A DNA stretch of 55,598 nucleotides from CAUYUA01 sp963575675 (lineage in GTDB: Bacteria > Pseudomonadota > Alphaproteobacteria > Azospirillales > Azospirillaceae). The stretch spans positions 1-55,598 of the forward strand of contig CAUYUA010000099.1 in NCBI GenBank assembly GCA_963575675.1. The letters are read 5' to 3'. The stretch's first letter is position 1. Every line of letters begins with the position of its first letter. The position numbers and the translations under genes are program-made. This document shows, piece after piece, positions 24,434 to 33,996 of this stretch. Below the pieces are notes generated by a model, which did not search any database, was not told where the DNA came from, and saw only the letters and a list, made by a program, of their open reading frames with translations.

Positions 24434-25691
24434 CTACCACAGAAATTGGACCGGCAAAACCGTGATGGGAATCTCTTGCTCACGTCCTTGCCTCATAATT
24501 TTTAGGACAGTGTTGTGACCAAGACCAGTGCGTTGCACCTCAATGGACAAATCTTCGACGCGCAGAGTTCGGCGACCGTTGGCGTGGGTAATTATGTCTC
24601 CCGGAAGAGCGCCGGCAATGGCGGCGGGGGTTCCAGGAAGAACGCGGTCGATTCGCAAAGCGCCGCCGGTTGTGGCCGCCACATAAAGGCCAAGTCCCGG
24701 ACGCCGGGTGGACGGAGGGACGTCGATTGATTGAGGCGCTATCGGTTTGGCTTTGGCGGTTGGAGCAACGACGCCTCCGGAAGGAGGCAATACATTACTC
24801 GGTTTCGGTGTTCCAGAAAGCGCCAGGTTAGGGAAAACAGCAAGCGGAGGTAGAGGAGGTAGAGGAGGGGCAAAAGAAGAAAGCGGAATTGGGGGTAACG
24901 ATGGAGGGGAAATAATATGTGGTGGAGACGCGGGTTCGGCGTGGGATAAACGATGCGCGCCGTTTAGAAGCTCGGCAATTCCAGTGACGGCCTGGTTGAT
25001 GGGAATTGCAAAGCCGGCGCGCGCGAAGCCCGACGGTCCCATGCCATCAGCGCCAAGAGCTTCTGCGCCGACTCCCGCAGGCAAAACCGCTGTGTTGATG
25101 CCGACGATTTCTCCGTGGCAATTGAACAATGGTCCGCCGGAATTGCCCGGATTGAGCGGGACATCAATTTGGATCATGCCTCGGAGGATGGTTGACGGGC
25201 CGGTTTGAATGTCGCGGCTAAAGTTGATCACGCGCCCCGTGCTGAGCGACATTCCCAATCCGAATGGATTTCCAATCGCAAACACAGGTTCTCCGGGAGT
25301 CAACAAGCTGGAATCGCCACGTCGGGCAGGGGGGGGGCAGAGCGCCGCCGACTTGCAAGATCGCTAAATCCCGGATTCTCGATCTCTGAATCAGCGTTGC
25401 AGGTCTACGTTCGCCCGAAGCAAAGACGACCGTAATATTGCGTCCTTGAAGAACGACATGGTTATTGGTGATGATGTGGCCGTCGTAATCCCAAACAAAA
25501 CCAGAGCCGTGCGCTGGTTGGCCATTGTCGTCGGCGACGGTGATTGTCGTGACCGCCGAACGGACGCGCTCATAAGCGTCAGCCAAGCGTTCGGAGCCGA
25601 AAGAGCCGCATTGGGCGTTCGCGTAGGAAAAAGGCCACGTTGCCGTCGCCAAAATCATTAAAGCCGTTTGAAACATCGCCGTTGTTATCAT
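24434..25691 (-). pseudogene. HtrA/DegP-like serine protease interrupted by a frameshift at a C9 tract
   Basis: Periplasmic trypsin-like protease in two frames. The 5' part (from ATG 25691) has a signal peptide ending in YANA, the histidine motif TNNHVV and the aspartate motif RDLAILQV. The 3' part (to 24434) carries AIGNPFGLG, the serine motif NPGNSGGPL, a proline-rich linker and one PDZ domain. The frames are offset by one at nine G on the plus strand (25329-25337). Removing one base would read through as GGALPPPARRGDSSLL and join AIGNPFGLG cleanly. So this is a sequencing error, a recent mutation or a phase-variable switch. All triad residues are otherwise intact. Confidence 0.85.
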
Positions 25692-25880
25692 GATCTTTTA
25701 TTGAAGACGAAAACAGGGAATTTTAAGAGTGTTGACGCGGATTTATTTTTGTTCGACCGATGTTGAGCCAATAGTGTCATTTGGTCAAGTTTATGGTTCA
25801 TACCGGAGAAAAGCGCGACGGAGTGATTGATGTTGACGCGCCGGATTATTGGTATATGGTTTTCAGTTCCTTTTGCATAA

Positions 25881-26238
25881 AAATTAAATGAGTTCAGGGA
25901 CTGTGTTCCCAGTCGCTCGGGCCAAGGATAAAAGCCTCTCTTATTCGCGAAGCGATCTTCCCCTGAAATTGTTAAAATGACTGGAATCGCTGAAATCTCT
26001 GGAATAACCGAAATGACTGGAACAACTGGAACGAATGGAACGAATGGAACGAATGGAATAATTACCGTTTTCTCTATGGTCTGTAGCGGGGCTGTCCCTG
26101 TGGATTCTATAGCGGTCTATGATGAGGCCAAACAGATAAACAATTCCAGGGAAAGATCGCTTCGCGAATAAGAGGGGCGATCGCGCCCCCCTTATGATCC
26201 CCCACGACCAGGAACACAGTCCCTGGACCCATTTAATT
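25881..26238. repeat. Composite element: family B - tandem repeats - inverted family B
   Basis: A forward family B copy (25881-25973, 'CTCGGGCCAAGGATAAAAGC' subtype) and a reverse copy (26137-26238, 'GGGGGATCATAAGG' subtype) bracket about 165 bases of repetitive DNA. This includes GGAAT/TGGAA units and a 9-base GAATGGAAC tandem at about 26017-26060. It fills most of the divergent gap between the HtrA-like and multi-PAS genes; bases 25692-25880 hold nothing else I recognise. Confidence 0.88.
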
Positions 26239-26321
26239 TCGATTTTTCTTCGATCGGCGATAAAGTCGTTTTAAGAAAAACGATTGGCCAACATCGCGTC
26301 GCTTCATCAGGGAACGCCATA

Positions 26322-29300
26322 ATGCAGACGAAACGGTTCGAAATTACCCTCGCCGTTCTGGTTCTCAGCATTTTCGGCATATTGTCCATCGCGTTCTTCG
26401 CCGTTGGACAAACACTTCCATCCGTTGATCCTGTTGATCCCCCTTCAACCGTCGATCCTGCGTCACTCTCATCGTCGCCTTTGTCGGACAGTGGTGTTGC
26501 GTTGACTTCGGAAGAACGAGAATTCCTAATGGGGCGCTCTTTGCGTTTAGGCATCGATGTCGCTTGGCCGCCATTCGAGTTTCTCGATGATCAAGGGAAT
26601 TATTCCGGCGTTTCTTCCGAATTCATAAATTTCCTGTCTTCGCGTTTAGGCTTCCGCCCAATGCCGCAGACACATCTTTCTTGGAACGAAGCGCTGGAAA
26701 AAATTAAATCCGGCGATATTGATGTCTTGCCGATGGCCGCATCTACGCCACAAAGAAATTCTTATTTATTATTTACTCGTCCTTACATTCATCTTCCGGC
26801 TGTAATCATTACCCGCAATGAACAATTTATTGGAAGTTTAGAAGAGCTGGTTAATCGAACGGTCGGCGTAGTGAAGGGATATTCCATCGAAGAACATCTT
26901 CGGCGCGATTATCCAGGGATTTCTTTGGTGTCGGTGTCTAATTTAGAAACCGGTCTACGCGCTTTGGCCAATAATCAAATTGAAGCCTTCATCGACGGGT
27001 TGGATCCTATCGTCTATAGTCTCGAAAAACTCGGTCTACGCAATCAACTGAAAATCTCCGGAATCACGCCCTACACCTATGATTTGGCGATTGCAGTGCG
27101 AAAAGACTGGCCCTTGGCGGCGTCCGCAATCGATAAAATCCTCGCCGGAGTGTCGTCGCAAGAAAAAAGCGTTATGAAAGAGCGTTGGCTCTCAATTCGT
27201 CCTTCATCTTCCCAAAGTATTGATTGGTTCTCTATTGGCCCTTTATGTGTCGCATTCGTCATTGTTGCGGTTTGTGGAGTGTTTTGGATACGGAGATTAA
27301 AACAAACCATTCAAAAGCGTCGAAATATTGAAAACACATCAAAAGAACACGCACGTCGTTTAGAGGCCCGCTCCGCCGTGCAAAAGCGTTTGTCGGAGCT
27401 GTCTTCCGAACTTCAAAGAGCCGTGAGTTTCGAAGAGTTAGGAAGTGTGTTGCTTTCTGGACTTGTTCCTATGTTGAAAGCCTCTCATGGCGTCTTTTAT
27501 ATATATGATCAGGATCGTCTTCATTTGTCCCTGATCGGCGGCTACGGCCACATTAAACAGAAAAACCTTAAAAAGCGTTTTTCTCTGGGAGAGTACTTGA
27601 TCGGGCAATGCGCGGTTGAACGAGAATCTCTCGTGCTGATTGATCCTCCGGAAGATTATGTCCATGTCGTCTCCGGACTTGGTGAGGCCCGTCCAAGAAC
27701 TATTTTGGTGACGCCGATTATTCACAATGATCGCGTGCTCGGAGTGTTGGAGTTGGCGTCGTTCAATACCCTGGAGGGCGAAGAACGAGAGCTTCTAGAC
27801 AGCTTCTTGCCGGTTATCGCTATGAGTCTGGAGATTCTTGATCGCACGTTGCGCACGCAAACATTGCTCGACGCCAGCCGTCGACAGGCCAACACTTTGG
27901 AAGAACAATCAATTGCATTACAGGCGCAGCAAGGGCGTTTAATGGAAACCGAAACTTGGTTTCGTGGAATCATTGAATCCGCGCCGGATGGCATGTTGGT
28001 GGTGGATGCTCGGGGAAAGATCATTTTGTGCAACACCATGGCCGGCGTAATGTTTGGTTATGCGCATGGCGAACTGATCGGAGCCGATATCGATGCTCTC
28101 ACGCCTTGTAATTCTCGTGACGAACACACCTCCAATCGCAGCAGGTTTCTTCGTCATGGCGAAACCAGGTCGATGGGGCAGGGGCTCGATTTGTGCGGCG
28201 TGCGCAAGGATGGATCGGAGTTTCCAATCGAAGTCAGTCTTGCCAAACTTCCGGCGCTGGGAGGACGCGACGTTTGTGTATGCGCTTCGATTCGCGACAT
28301 TACGTTGCGCAAGCTGGTTGAAAACGAGGTGAAACGCGCTTCGGCGATTCTGAACGATCAGTCGGCGTTCCAGCAGGCGCTGATCGACGCCATTCCTAAT
28401 CCGATTTTCTATAAGGGCTCCGACACTCGCTTTTTGGGCTGTAATCTTGCCTATGAAGAAGCCTTCGGCATTCCGCGCGCGACCTTTATCGGCAAAAAAG
28501 TTCTGGAGTTGGACTATTTGCCCGAAGACGACCGCCGACGCTATCAAGAAGAAGACGAGCGGATCATTGCCGAGACCGGGCGTTTGGATCGAGAGATATC
28601 AATACCTTATAAGGATGGTCGTCTACACGATGCTCTTTACGCCGTGCGCGGTTTTTTGAATGCATGTGGTCGCCCCGGCGGTTTAATCGGCATCATCGTC
28701 GACATCACGGCGCAAAAACAAATCGAACAAGACATAAAACGCGCTCGCGACGAGGCCGAATCAGTTCAAAAACAATTGGTCGATATGTCGGAAGCCTTGC
28801 CGTTGGCGGTGTTTCGTTTGGTGGCGTTTCCGGACGGCCACAAGAGCTTTGCGTTTGTTGGCAGCAAAGTGCGGGAGATTCTCGGCGTCTCCGCCGAAGA
28901 AATGCAGCTCGATCCCGAATCTCGTTGGCGTCATATCCATCCAGATGACTTGGCGCAGTGTCAAGAGCGGTTGGACGCAGCGTTTGCGCGCGCAGTTCAG
29001 CGTGAAACGAATATTTCCGTGGAAATGGTGTATCGCGTCGTTTTGGATGGCCAAATCCGTTGGGTGGCGACTCTGGCTTTTGCGCGTTATGCGCCCGACG
29101 CTTCGGTCATCTGGAATGGATTCCATCGCGACATCACCGAACGCCGTCGCGCCGAAGTGGCTTTGGCCGAAGCCGAAGAGCGCGGGCGTCTAATTCTGGA
29201 TTCTACAGGAGAAGGCTTATTCGGCATAGACGCCGAGGGTCGCGTCACGTTCATCAACCCCGTTGCGTGTCGTATGTTGGGAGTGGAATCCGAAGCGATG

Positions 29301-31298
29301 ATCGGAGAACCTTCTCACTCCGTGTTCCATTACGCCTATGCCGACGGTTCGCCATATCCTCAAGACAAATGCCGAATGATGGAGGTGATGAAAGACGGCG
29401 TCGGGCGGTTTGTAACCGACGAGGTGTTTTGGAGCAGCGATGGGCGTTCAATTCCCGTGGAGTACAACGCAACGCCGATTCGTAAAGACGGCGTGATCAT
29501 CGGAGCGGTGGTCTGTTGGCGCGATGTGTCCGAACGGCGACGAGTGGAAGCCGCTTTGGCTGAAACCGAAGAGCTGCGCAAAGCGCGCGCCGCCGCCGTC
29601 GAGGCCGCGCGCGTCTCTGAAGAAGCGCGGGCCGTCGCCGTGGCCGCAGAAGCGGCGTTGCGCGAAAAAATGGACGTGATTGAGCGTTTTAATCGTTTGG
29701 CGACCGGACGCGAGCAGCGCGTGGTGGAGTTAAAGGCGGAAGTCAATCGTTTGGCGTTTGATTTGAATCGTAAGACGCCATATCGTGAAGACGTCGCTCC
29801 AAGCAGAGACTCCTCTTTAGGTGGCGGAGCTATTCCGAATAGTGGAATCTTTGAAAATCCAGAAGGAGAAATTAAAAAGCGTTTTTCCGAAATCTTACAG
29901 GCTCCTCAAATCAAAAATCTGTTAAATGATTATTGTTCTTCTGTCGATATCTCAATGGCGATTATCGATCTGGAAGCAAACATCCTTGCCTCTTCGCGTT
30001 GGCGGCGCGTCTGTACGGATTTTCATCGTGTTCATGAAGAAACATGCCGACTTTGCATCGAGTCCGACGTCGAACTGGCTTTAAATTTACAGGAAGGAAA
30101 AGATTTTTCTCTTTACCATTGTAAAAATGGTTTGATCGACAGCGCTTCGCCGATCCTTGTGGAAGGCGTTCACGTCGCCAATGCCTTTATCGGTCAGTTC
30201 CATATTGAATCGCCCAATCGAGATTTTTTTATGCAGAGAGCTGCGTTGTATGGATTCGATTCGGAGGACTATTGGAACGCGGTTAATGAAGCGCCGGTCA
30301 TTGATGAGGAAAAATTGCCGTCGGTTTTGGCGTTCCTAACCAATTTCGCCAAGCTTATCGCTTCGTTGTCTTTGTCTCGCATGCAGGCCGAATTAACCGA
30401 GGCCGCCATGCGTTGCGAGCGCGCCGCAGCCATGAGTTTGGCTGAAGACGCAGAATTGGCGCGCGCCGAACTCACCAATTATCAGCGCCATTTAGAGGAA
30501 CTGGTTTTCAAACGCGCCAGAGAGCTTCAAAAAGCGGAAGAGCGTAGTCGTTTGATTCTCGATACCGTTGAAGAGGGTATTTTCGGCGTAGACAATCATG
30601 GTCTCGTTACTTTCATCAACCCGGCGGCGGCGCGGATGTTGGGGTATGTTTCCGAGGAATTGGCTGGGAAATTCATTCACGATGTAATCCATCACACCCT
30701 CGCCGACGGAAAGTCTTTGTCGGTTGAGGCGTGTCCAATTTCTCGGAGCCGAAGTCAGGCCGCTTCCTCCGCTCAATGCGTCCACATTCAAGACGGTCTC
30801 TTTTGGCGCAAAAACGGTTCGTATTTTCACGTTGATTACACCGCAACGCCGATGATCAAAGACGGCGTCTCGGAGGGCGTGGTGGTGGTGTTTCGAGACA
30901 TCACCTCTCAAAAGCATCTGGACGAAACCATTCGTCAAGAGCGAAATTCCTTACGGTGCATTCTGGACAGCAGTCCGATCGCAATAGGTATTTCAGTCGA
31001 TGGAATTGTAAAATTCTGCAATGACACCTATCGCCAATGGACGGGTTTAACTTTGGGCGACAGCACGGTGAAGGTTTACGCCAATCCTGCCGATCGAGAG
31101 CGTTTGATTGCTCGGTTGAAGAGTGAAGGCGTCGTGCGTGATCAAGAAGTGCGCATGCGTGGTTTGGATGGCGTCTTCTATGATTTGTTGGTGACTTACT
31201 CCGTCATTCAGTACGAGGGGCAGACCGGCGTTTTGGGTTGGTTGATGAACGTCACAAAATTCAAAATTTTTAATGCGGTCTCGGATTCCCCTGAATAG
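26322..31298 (+). CDS. Giant membrane receptor: SBP_bac_3 - GAF - PAS x4 - PocR - PAS x2, no output domain
   Basis: A 1658-residue inner-membrane sensor. It has a membrane helix at ~7-27, a periplasmic solute-binding domain of the amino-acid family (~65-295, LGIDVAWPPFEF to TGYDLAI-like TYDLAIAVRKDW) and a second helix at ~303-322. Cytoplasmic domains follow: GAF (~360-505), four PAS (~545, ~680, ~820, ~955 onward), an Ala/Glu coiled coil, a PocR domain with its clustered cysteines (~1190-1340; HEETCRLCIESD), and two more PAS (~1410 and ~1545). It ends in the last PAS at VLGWLMNV. I see no histidine-kinase, GGDEF, EAL, HD-GYP or cyclase motif. A family B element begins 19 bases after the stop. 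Loss of a 3' output domain or partnership with a separate kinase is inferred. Confidence 0.93.
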   Translation: MQTKRFEITLAVLVLSIFGILSIAFFAVGQTLPSVDPVDPPSTVDPASLSSSPLSDSGVALTSEEREFLMGRSLRLGIDVAWPPFEFLDDQGNYSGVSSEFINFLSSRLGFRPMPQTHLSWNEALEKIKSGDIDVLPMAASTPQRNSYLLFTRPYIHLPAVIITRNEQFIGSLEELVNRTVGVVKGYSIEEHLRRDYPGISLVSVSNLETGLRALANNQIEAFIDGLDPIVYSLEKLGLRNQLKISGITPYTYDLAIAVRKDWPLAASAIDKILAGVSSQEKSVMKERWLSIRPSSSQSIDWFSIGPLCVAFVIVAVCGVFWIRRLKQTIQKRRNIENTSKEHARRLEARSAVQKRLSELSSELQRAVSFEELGSVLLSGLVPMLKASHGVFYIYDQDRLHLSLIGGYGHIKQKNLKKRFSLGEYLIGQCAVERESLVLIDPPEDYVHVVSGLGEARPRTILVTPIIHNDRVLGVLELASFNTLEGEERELLDSFLPVIAMSLEILDRTLRTQTLLDASRRQANTLEEQSIALQAQQGRLMETETWFRGIIESAPDGMLVVDARGKIILCNTMAGVMFGYAHGELIGADIDALTPCNSRDEHTSNRSRFLRHGETRSMGQGLDLCGVRKDGSEFPIEVSLAKLPALGGRDVCVCASIRDITLRKLVENEVKRASAILNDQSAFQQALIDAIPNPIFYKGSDTRFLGCNLAYEEAFGIPRATFIGKKVLELDYLPEDDRRRYQEEDERIIAETGRLDREISIPYKDGRLHDALYAVRGFLNACGRPGGLIGIIVDITAQKQIEQDIKRARDEAESVQKQLVDMSEALPLAVFRLVAFPDGHKSFAFVGSKVREILGVSAEEMQLDPESRWRHIHPDDLAQCQERLDAAFARAVQRETNISVEMVYRVVLDGQIRWVATLAFARYAPDASVIWNGFHRDITERRRAEVALAEAEERGRLILDSTGEGLFGIDAEGRVTFINPVACRMLGVESEAMIGEPSHSVFHYAYADGSPYPQDKCRMMEVMKDGVGRFVTDEVFWSSDGRSIPVEYNATPIRKDGVIIGAVVCWRDVSERRRVEAALAETEELRKARAAAVEAARVSEEARAVAVAAEAALREKMDVIERFNRLATGREQRVVELKAEVNRLAFDLNRKTPYREDVAPSRDSSLGGGAIPNSGIFENPEGEIKKRFSEILQAPQIKNLLNDYCSSVDISMAIIDLEANILASSRWRRVCTDFHRVHEETCRLCIESDVELALNLQEGKDFSLYHCKNGLIDSASPILVEGVHVANAFIGQFHIESPNRDFFMQRAALYGFDSEDYWNAVNEAPVIDEEKLPSVLAFLTNFAKLIASLSLSRMQAELTEAAMRCERAAAMSLAEDAELARAELTNYQRHLEELVFKRARELQKAEERSRLILDTVEEGIFGVDNHGLVTFINPAAARMLGYVSEELAGKFIHDVIHHTLADGKSLSVEACPISRSRSQAASSAQCVHIQDGLFWRKNGSYFHVDYTATPMIKDGVSEGVVVVFRDITSQKHLDETIRQERNSLRCILDSSPIAIGISVDGIVKFCNDTYRQWTGLTLGDSTVKVYANPADRERLIARLKSEGVVRDQEVRMRGLDGVFYDLLVTYSVIQYEGQTGVLGWLMNVTKFKIFNAVSDSPE

Positions 31299-31316
31299 AT
31301 TTCTTGAATAAAAACC

Positions 31317-31425
31317 AGAAGGGTTCAGGGACGGTGTTCCCAGTCGCTCGGGCCAAGGACGAAAGCCTCCCTGATTCGCGAGAAGAGCTTGTCTTGCTGG
31401 GAACACCGTCACCGGACTCTTTCAG
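31317..31425. repeat. Repeat family B, copy 7 (paired, short)
   Basis: Forward landmarks GGGTTCAGGGACGGTGTTCC, CTCGGGCCAAGGACGAAAGC and GATTCGCGAGAAG, followed by the reverse end CTGGGAACACCGTC-ACCGGACTC. TTATT/TTG simple sequence follows. It lies between the convergent multi-PAS and ZntB-like genes. Confidence 0.85.
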
Positions 31426-31447
31426 CCTTATTTATTATTGTTGTTAT

Positions 31448-32473
31448 TCAGAGCCAGCGTTTACATTTCAACACAACCAATACGCACAATGATACAAACG
31501 CCATCACCAACACTGTTTTCCAAAAACCATACGGATCATCCGATCCAGGAATCCCTCCAACATTCATTCCCATCAATCCAGCAATCAACGACGGCGGCAA
31601 CAACAAAGCCGCCATTGCTCCCAAACGGTTGGAAGTCTTGGCAATTCTCTCTGAAATCAAAGCGCTTAAATCTTCATGCAAAATCGTCGCTCGATCTCGA
31701 ATTGCATCCAAATACTCAATAAATCTTTGGATTTTATCCGCCACTTCTCGAAGATGGACTTTGTCGCGTCCCGTCAACCAACTGGGTTCTTCATGCTGAA
31801 GTCGGTTCAAGGCGTCGCGCTGAGGCGACAAATACCGCCGTAAATGAGTCGCTCTTCGTCGTAAATCGCTTAAAGCCGCCCGCACGCCGCTTTCTGAATC
31901 CCGATGCATCAGCAAATCGTCAAGTCGATCCACCTCTTCATCCATGCCATCCAGAATCGGCTCTAAATCCTTTACAACCTTATCGGCGATCTGAACCAAC
32001 AGCGCTCCCGGTCGAGTCGGCCCTTTGCCCACCGCATGCGCGTTGCGAATGTCGCGCAAAGCCCCGAGCTGATGATCGGAATCTCGAAGACTAATCACCC
32101 TCTGCCAATCCACCCATAAATGGATCGGCACAAGATCGACTCCAATGCCCAAATCAGACTCTTGTCCCGCCGCAATTCGGCTGATGCCGCGCAACACGAT
32201 CAGGAGACTGTCCTCCACCGCCTCGACGCGCGGGCGGCTTTCCTCCGCCAGAACGACATCGGCGAACACAGGATCAATGCCGCTGCGCGTCCGCACCCAG
32301 TCTTGGGCGTTTGGATGATCGCGCTCCAAGTGAATCCATAACACGCCATGCTCAGGTCGCCACCGACTGACTTCTTGCCAGTTCATCGGCATGCATCCGC
32401 CTTTTCCATCAAGCAGTGCGGCGAAACGCAATCCAGGTTCTTGTCCGCCCTCGGCGACGTTGGGTGTGTTCAT
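31448..32473 (-). CDS. ZntB/CorA-family divalent cation transporter
   Basis: A 341-residue inner-membrane metal transporter of the 2-TM-GxN family. The long N-terminal cytoplasmic domain (WIHLERDHPNAQDWV early on) and helical stalk lead to two C-terminal membrane helices around the pore motif GMNVGGIPG. The GMN-VGGIPG form and the charged loop DDPYGFW match ZntB rather than CorA (which has YGMNF). It would carry Zn2+ or other divalent ions, probably as a pentamer with proton coupling. ATG 32473 is preferred; GTG 32506 would add 11 residues. It is transcribed alone and diverges from trpB. Confidence 0.9.
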   Translation of the reverse strand: MNTPNVAEGGQEPGLRFAALLDGKGGCMPMNWQEVSRWRPEHGVLWIHLERDHPNAQDWVRTRSGIDPVFADVVLAEESRPRVEAVEDSLLIVLRGISRIAAGQESDLGIGVDLVPIHLWVDWQRVISLRDSDHQLGALRDIRNAHAVGKGPTRPGALLVQIADKVVKDLEPILDGMDEEVDRLDDLLMHRDSESGVRAALSDLRRRATHLRRYLSPQRDALNRLQHEEPSWLTGRDKVHLREVADKIQRFIEYLDAIRDRATILHEDLSALISERIAKTSNRLGAMAALLLPPSLIAGLMGMNVGGIPGSDDPYGFWKTVLVMAFVSLCVLVVLKCKRWL

Positions 32474-32636
32474 AAGCTTAGCCCGGGGATGCAGGAGAAT
32501 CTTCACAAGACTTATTTTCGCAGGCCAATATTCTTTTTTCAGCCGCGTCGTAAAACCATTCTCTAGAAGCCAAGAGTTTTAACGCGTGTTATCTTCAAGA
32601 ACATCTTTTTTCCTCGGAACCCGGCGAACAAATCCG

Positions 32637-33848
32637 ATGACTCATCTTAACACCTATCGTTCCGGCCCGGACGAGCGCGGGCATTTTGGGCTCTATGGCG
32701 GGCGTTATGTTGCCGAAACTCTTATGCCGCTCATTTTGGAGGTCGAAAAAGCCTATCGCGTCGCCAAAAACGACTCAGGCTTCACCGATAGCATAAAACA
32801 CTATCTTACGCATTACGTCGGACGTCCGAATCCTCTCTACTTCGCCGCTCGTTTAACCGAAACGCTCGGCGGCGCCAAAATATATCTAAAGCGAGAAGAA
32901 CTTAATCACACCGGCGCGCACAAAATAAACAATTGCATCGGACAAATCCTTTTGGCTCAGAGAATGGGCAAAAAGAGAATCATTGCCGAAACCGGCGCAG
33001 GCCAACATGGCGTGGCCACGGCGACCGTGTGTGCTTTATTTAACCTTCCTTGTACGATTTACATGGGAGAGGTCGATATTGAACGTCAGAAACCCAACGT
33101 CTTCAGAATGAGGCTGCTGGGCGCCGAAGTTAAGCCGGTGTCTTCCGGATCGCGCACTTTAAAGGACGCGATGAATGAAGCGTTGCGCGATTGGGTCTCC
33201 AACGTCGAATCCACCTACTATCTCATCGGAACCGTCGCCGGCCCGCATCCTTACCCGGAAATGGTCCGCGATTTCCAATCGATCATCGGACAGGAAACCA
33301 AAGAGCAACTTTTTGCTCTTGAAGGCCGCTTGCCGGATCATTTGGTGGCGTGCGTCGGAGGCGGTTCGAACGCCATGGGCTTGTTCCACCCATTTCTCGA
33401 CGAACCTTCCGTGGCGATGGTCGGCGTGGAGGCTGCGGGGCACGGTTTAGAGACCGGAAAACATGCCGCGTCCTTAGCCGGAGGAAAGCCGGGCGTGCTC
33501 CACGGCAACCGAACCTATCTTCTGCAAGACGAAGATGGGCAGATTTTGGAAGGCGACTCGATTTCCGCCGGACTGGACTACCCCGGAGTCGGTCCCGAAC
33601 ATGCTTGGCTGCACGATCTCGGCAGAGTCCGCTATGCGTCCGTCACCGATCAAGAGGCGCTCGATGCGTTCGAGACATGCGCCCGCACCGAAGGAATCCT
33701 ACCGGCGCTCGAATCCGCACACGCTCTGGCTTACGTCAAACGCGCAGCCGGAGACTTGCCGCAAGATCATTTGATGGTGGTTTGTCTGAGCGGACGCGGC
33801 GATAAAGACATCTTTACCGTCGCCAATGCGCTCGGAGTAAAGATATAA
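32637..33848 (+). CDS. trpB: Tryptophan synthase beta subunit
   Basis: Condenses indole with serine to tryptophan using PLP. The 403-residue length is standard. The Schiff-base lysine lies in HTGAHKINN (about residue 95). AETGAGQHGVATA and the phosphate loop GGGSNAMG follow, with the C-terminal CLSGRGDKD serine site. ATG 32637 gives the family start (MTHLNTYRSGPDERGHFG), while the open frame runs a further 17 codons upstream. trpA follows, but 148 bases away rather than overlapping. trpF, usually just upstream, is absent. Confidence 0.97.
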   Translation: MTHLNTYRSGPDERGHFGLYGGRYVAETLMPLILEVEKAYRVAKNDSGFTDSIKHYLTHYVGRPNPLYFAARLTETLGGAKIYLKREELNHTGAHKINNCIGQILLAQRMGKKRIIAETGAGQHGVATATVCALFNLPCTIYMGEVDIERQKPNVFRMRLLGAEVKPVSSGSRTLKDAMNEALRDWVSNVESTYYLIGTVAGPHPYPEMVRDFQSIIGQETKEQLFALEGRLPDHLVACVGGGSNAMGLFHPFLDEPSVAMVGVEAAGHGLETGKHAASLAGGKPGVLHGNRTYLLQDEDGQILEGDSISAGLDYPGVGPEHAWLHDLGRVRYASVTDQEALDAFETCARTEGILPALESAHALAYVKRAAGDLPQDHLMVVCLSGRGDKDIFTVANALGVKI

Positions 33849-33996
33849 ACGTCTCTCCGGAAAAAAACGTCAATCCATCCAACGGATAGCTTTACGGGAC
33901 TCCGAAGGAGACATTGGTTTTTTCTCCGAACAGGCTTTAAAGAGCGACAAACCTCCTTTTCCGTTCACGTGGCCCGTTTGCTTGGGTTGATGCACA

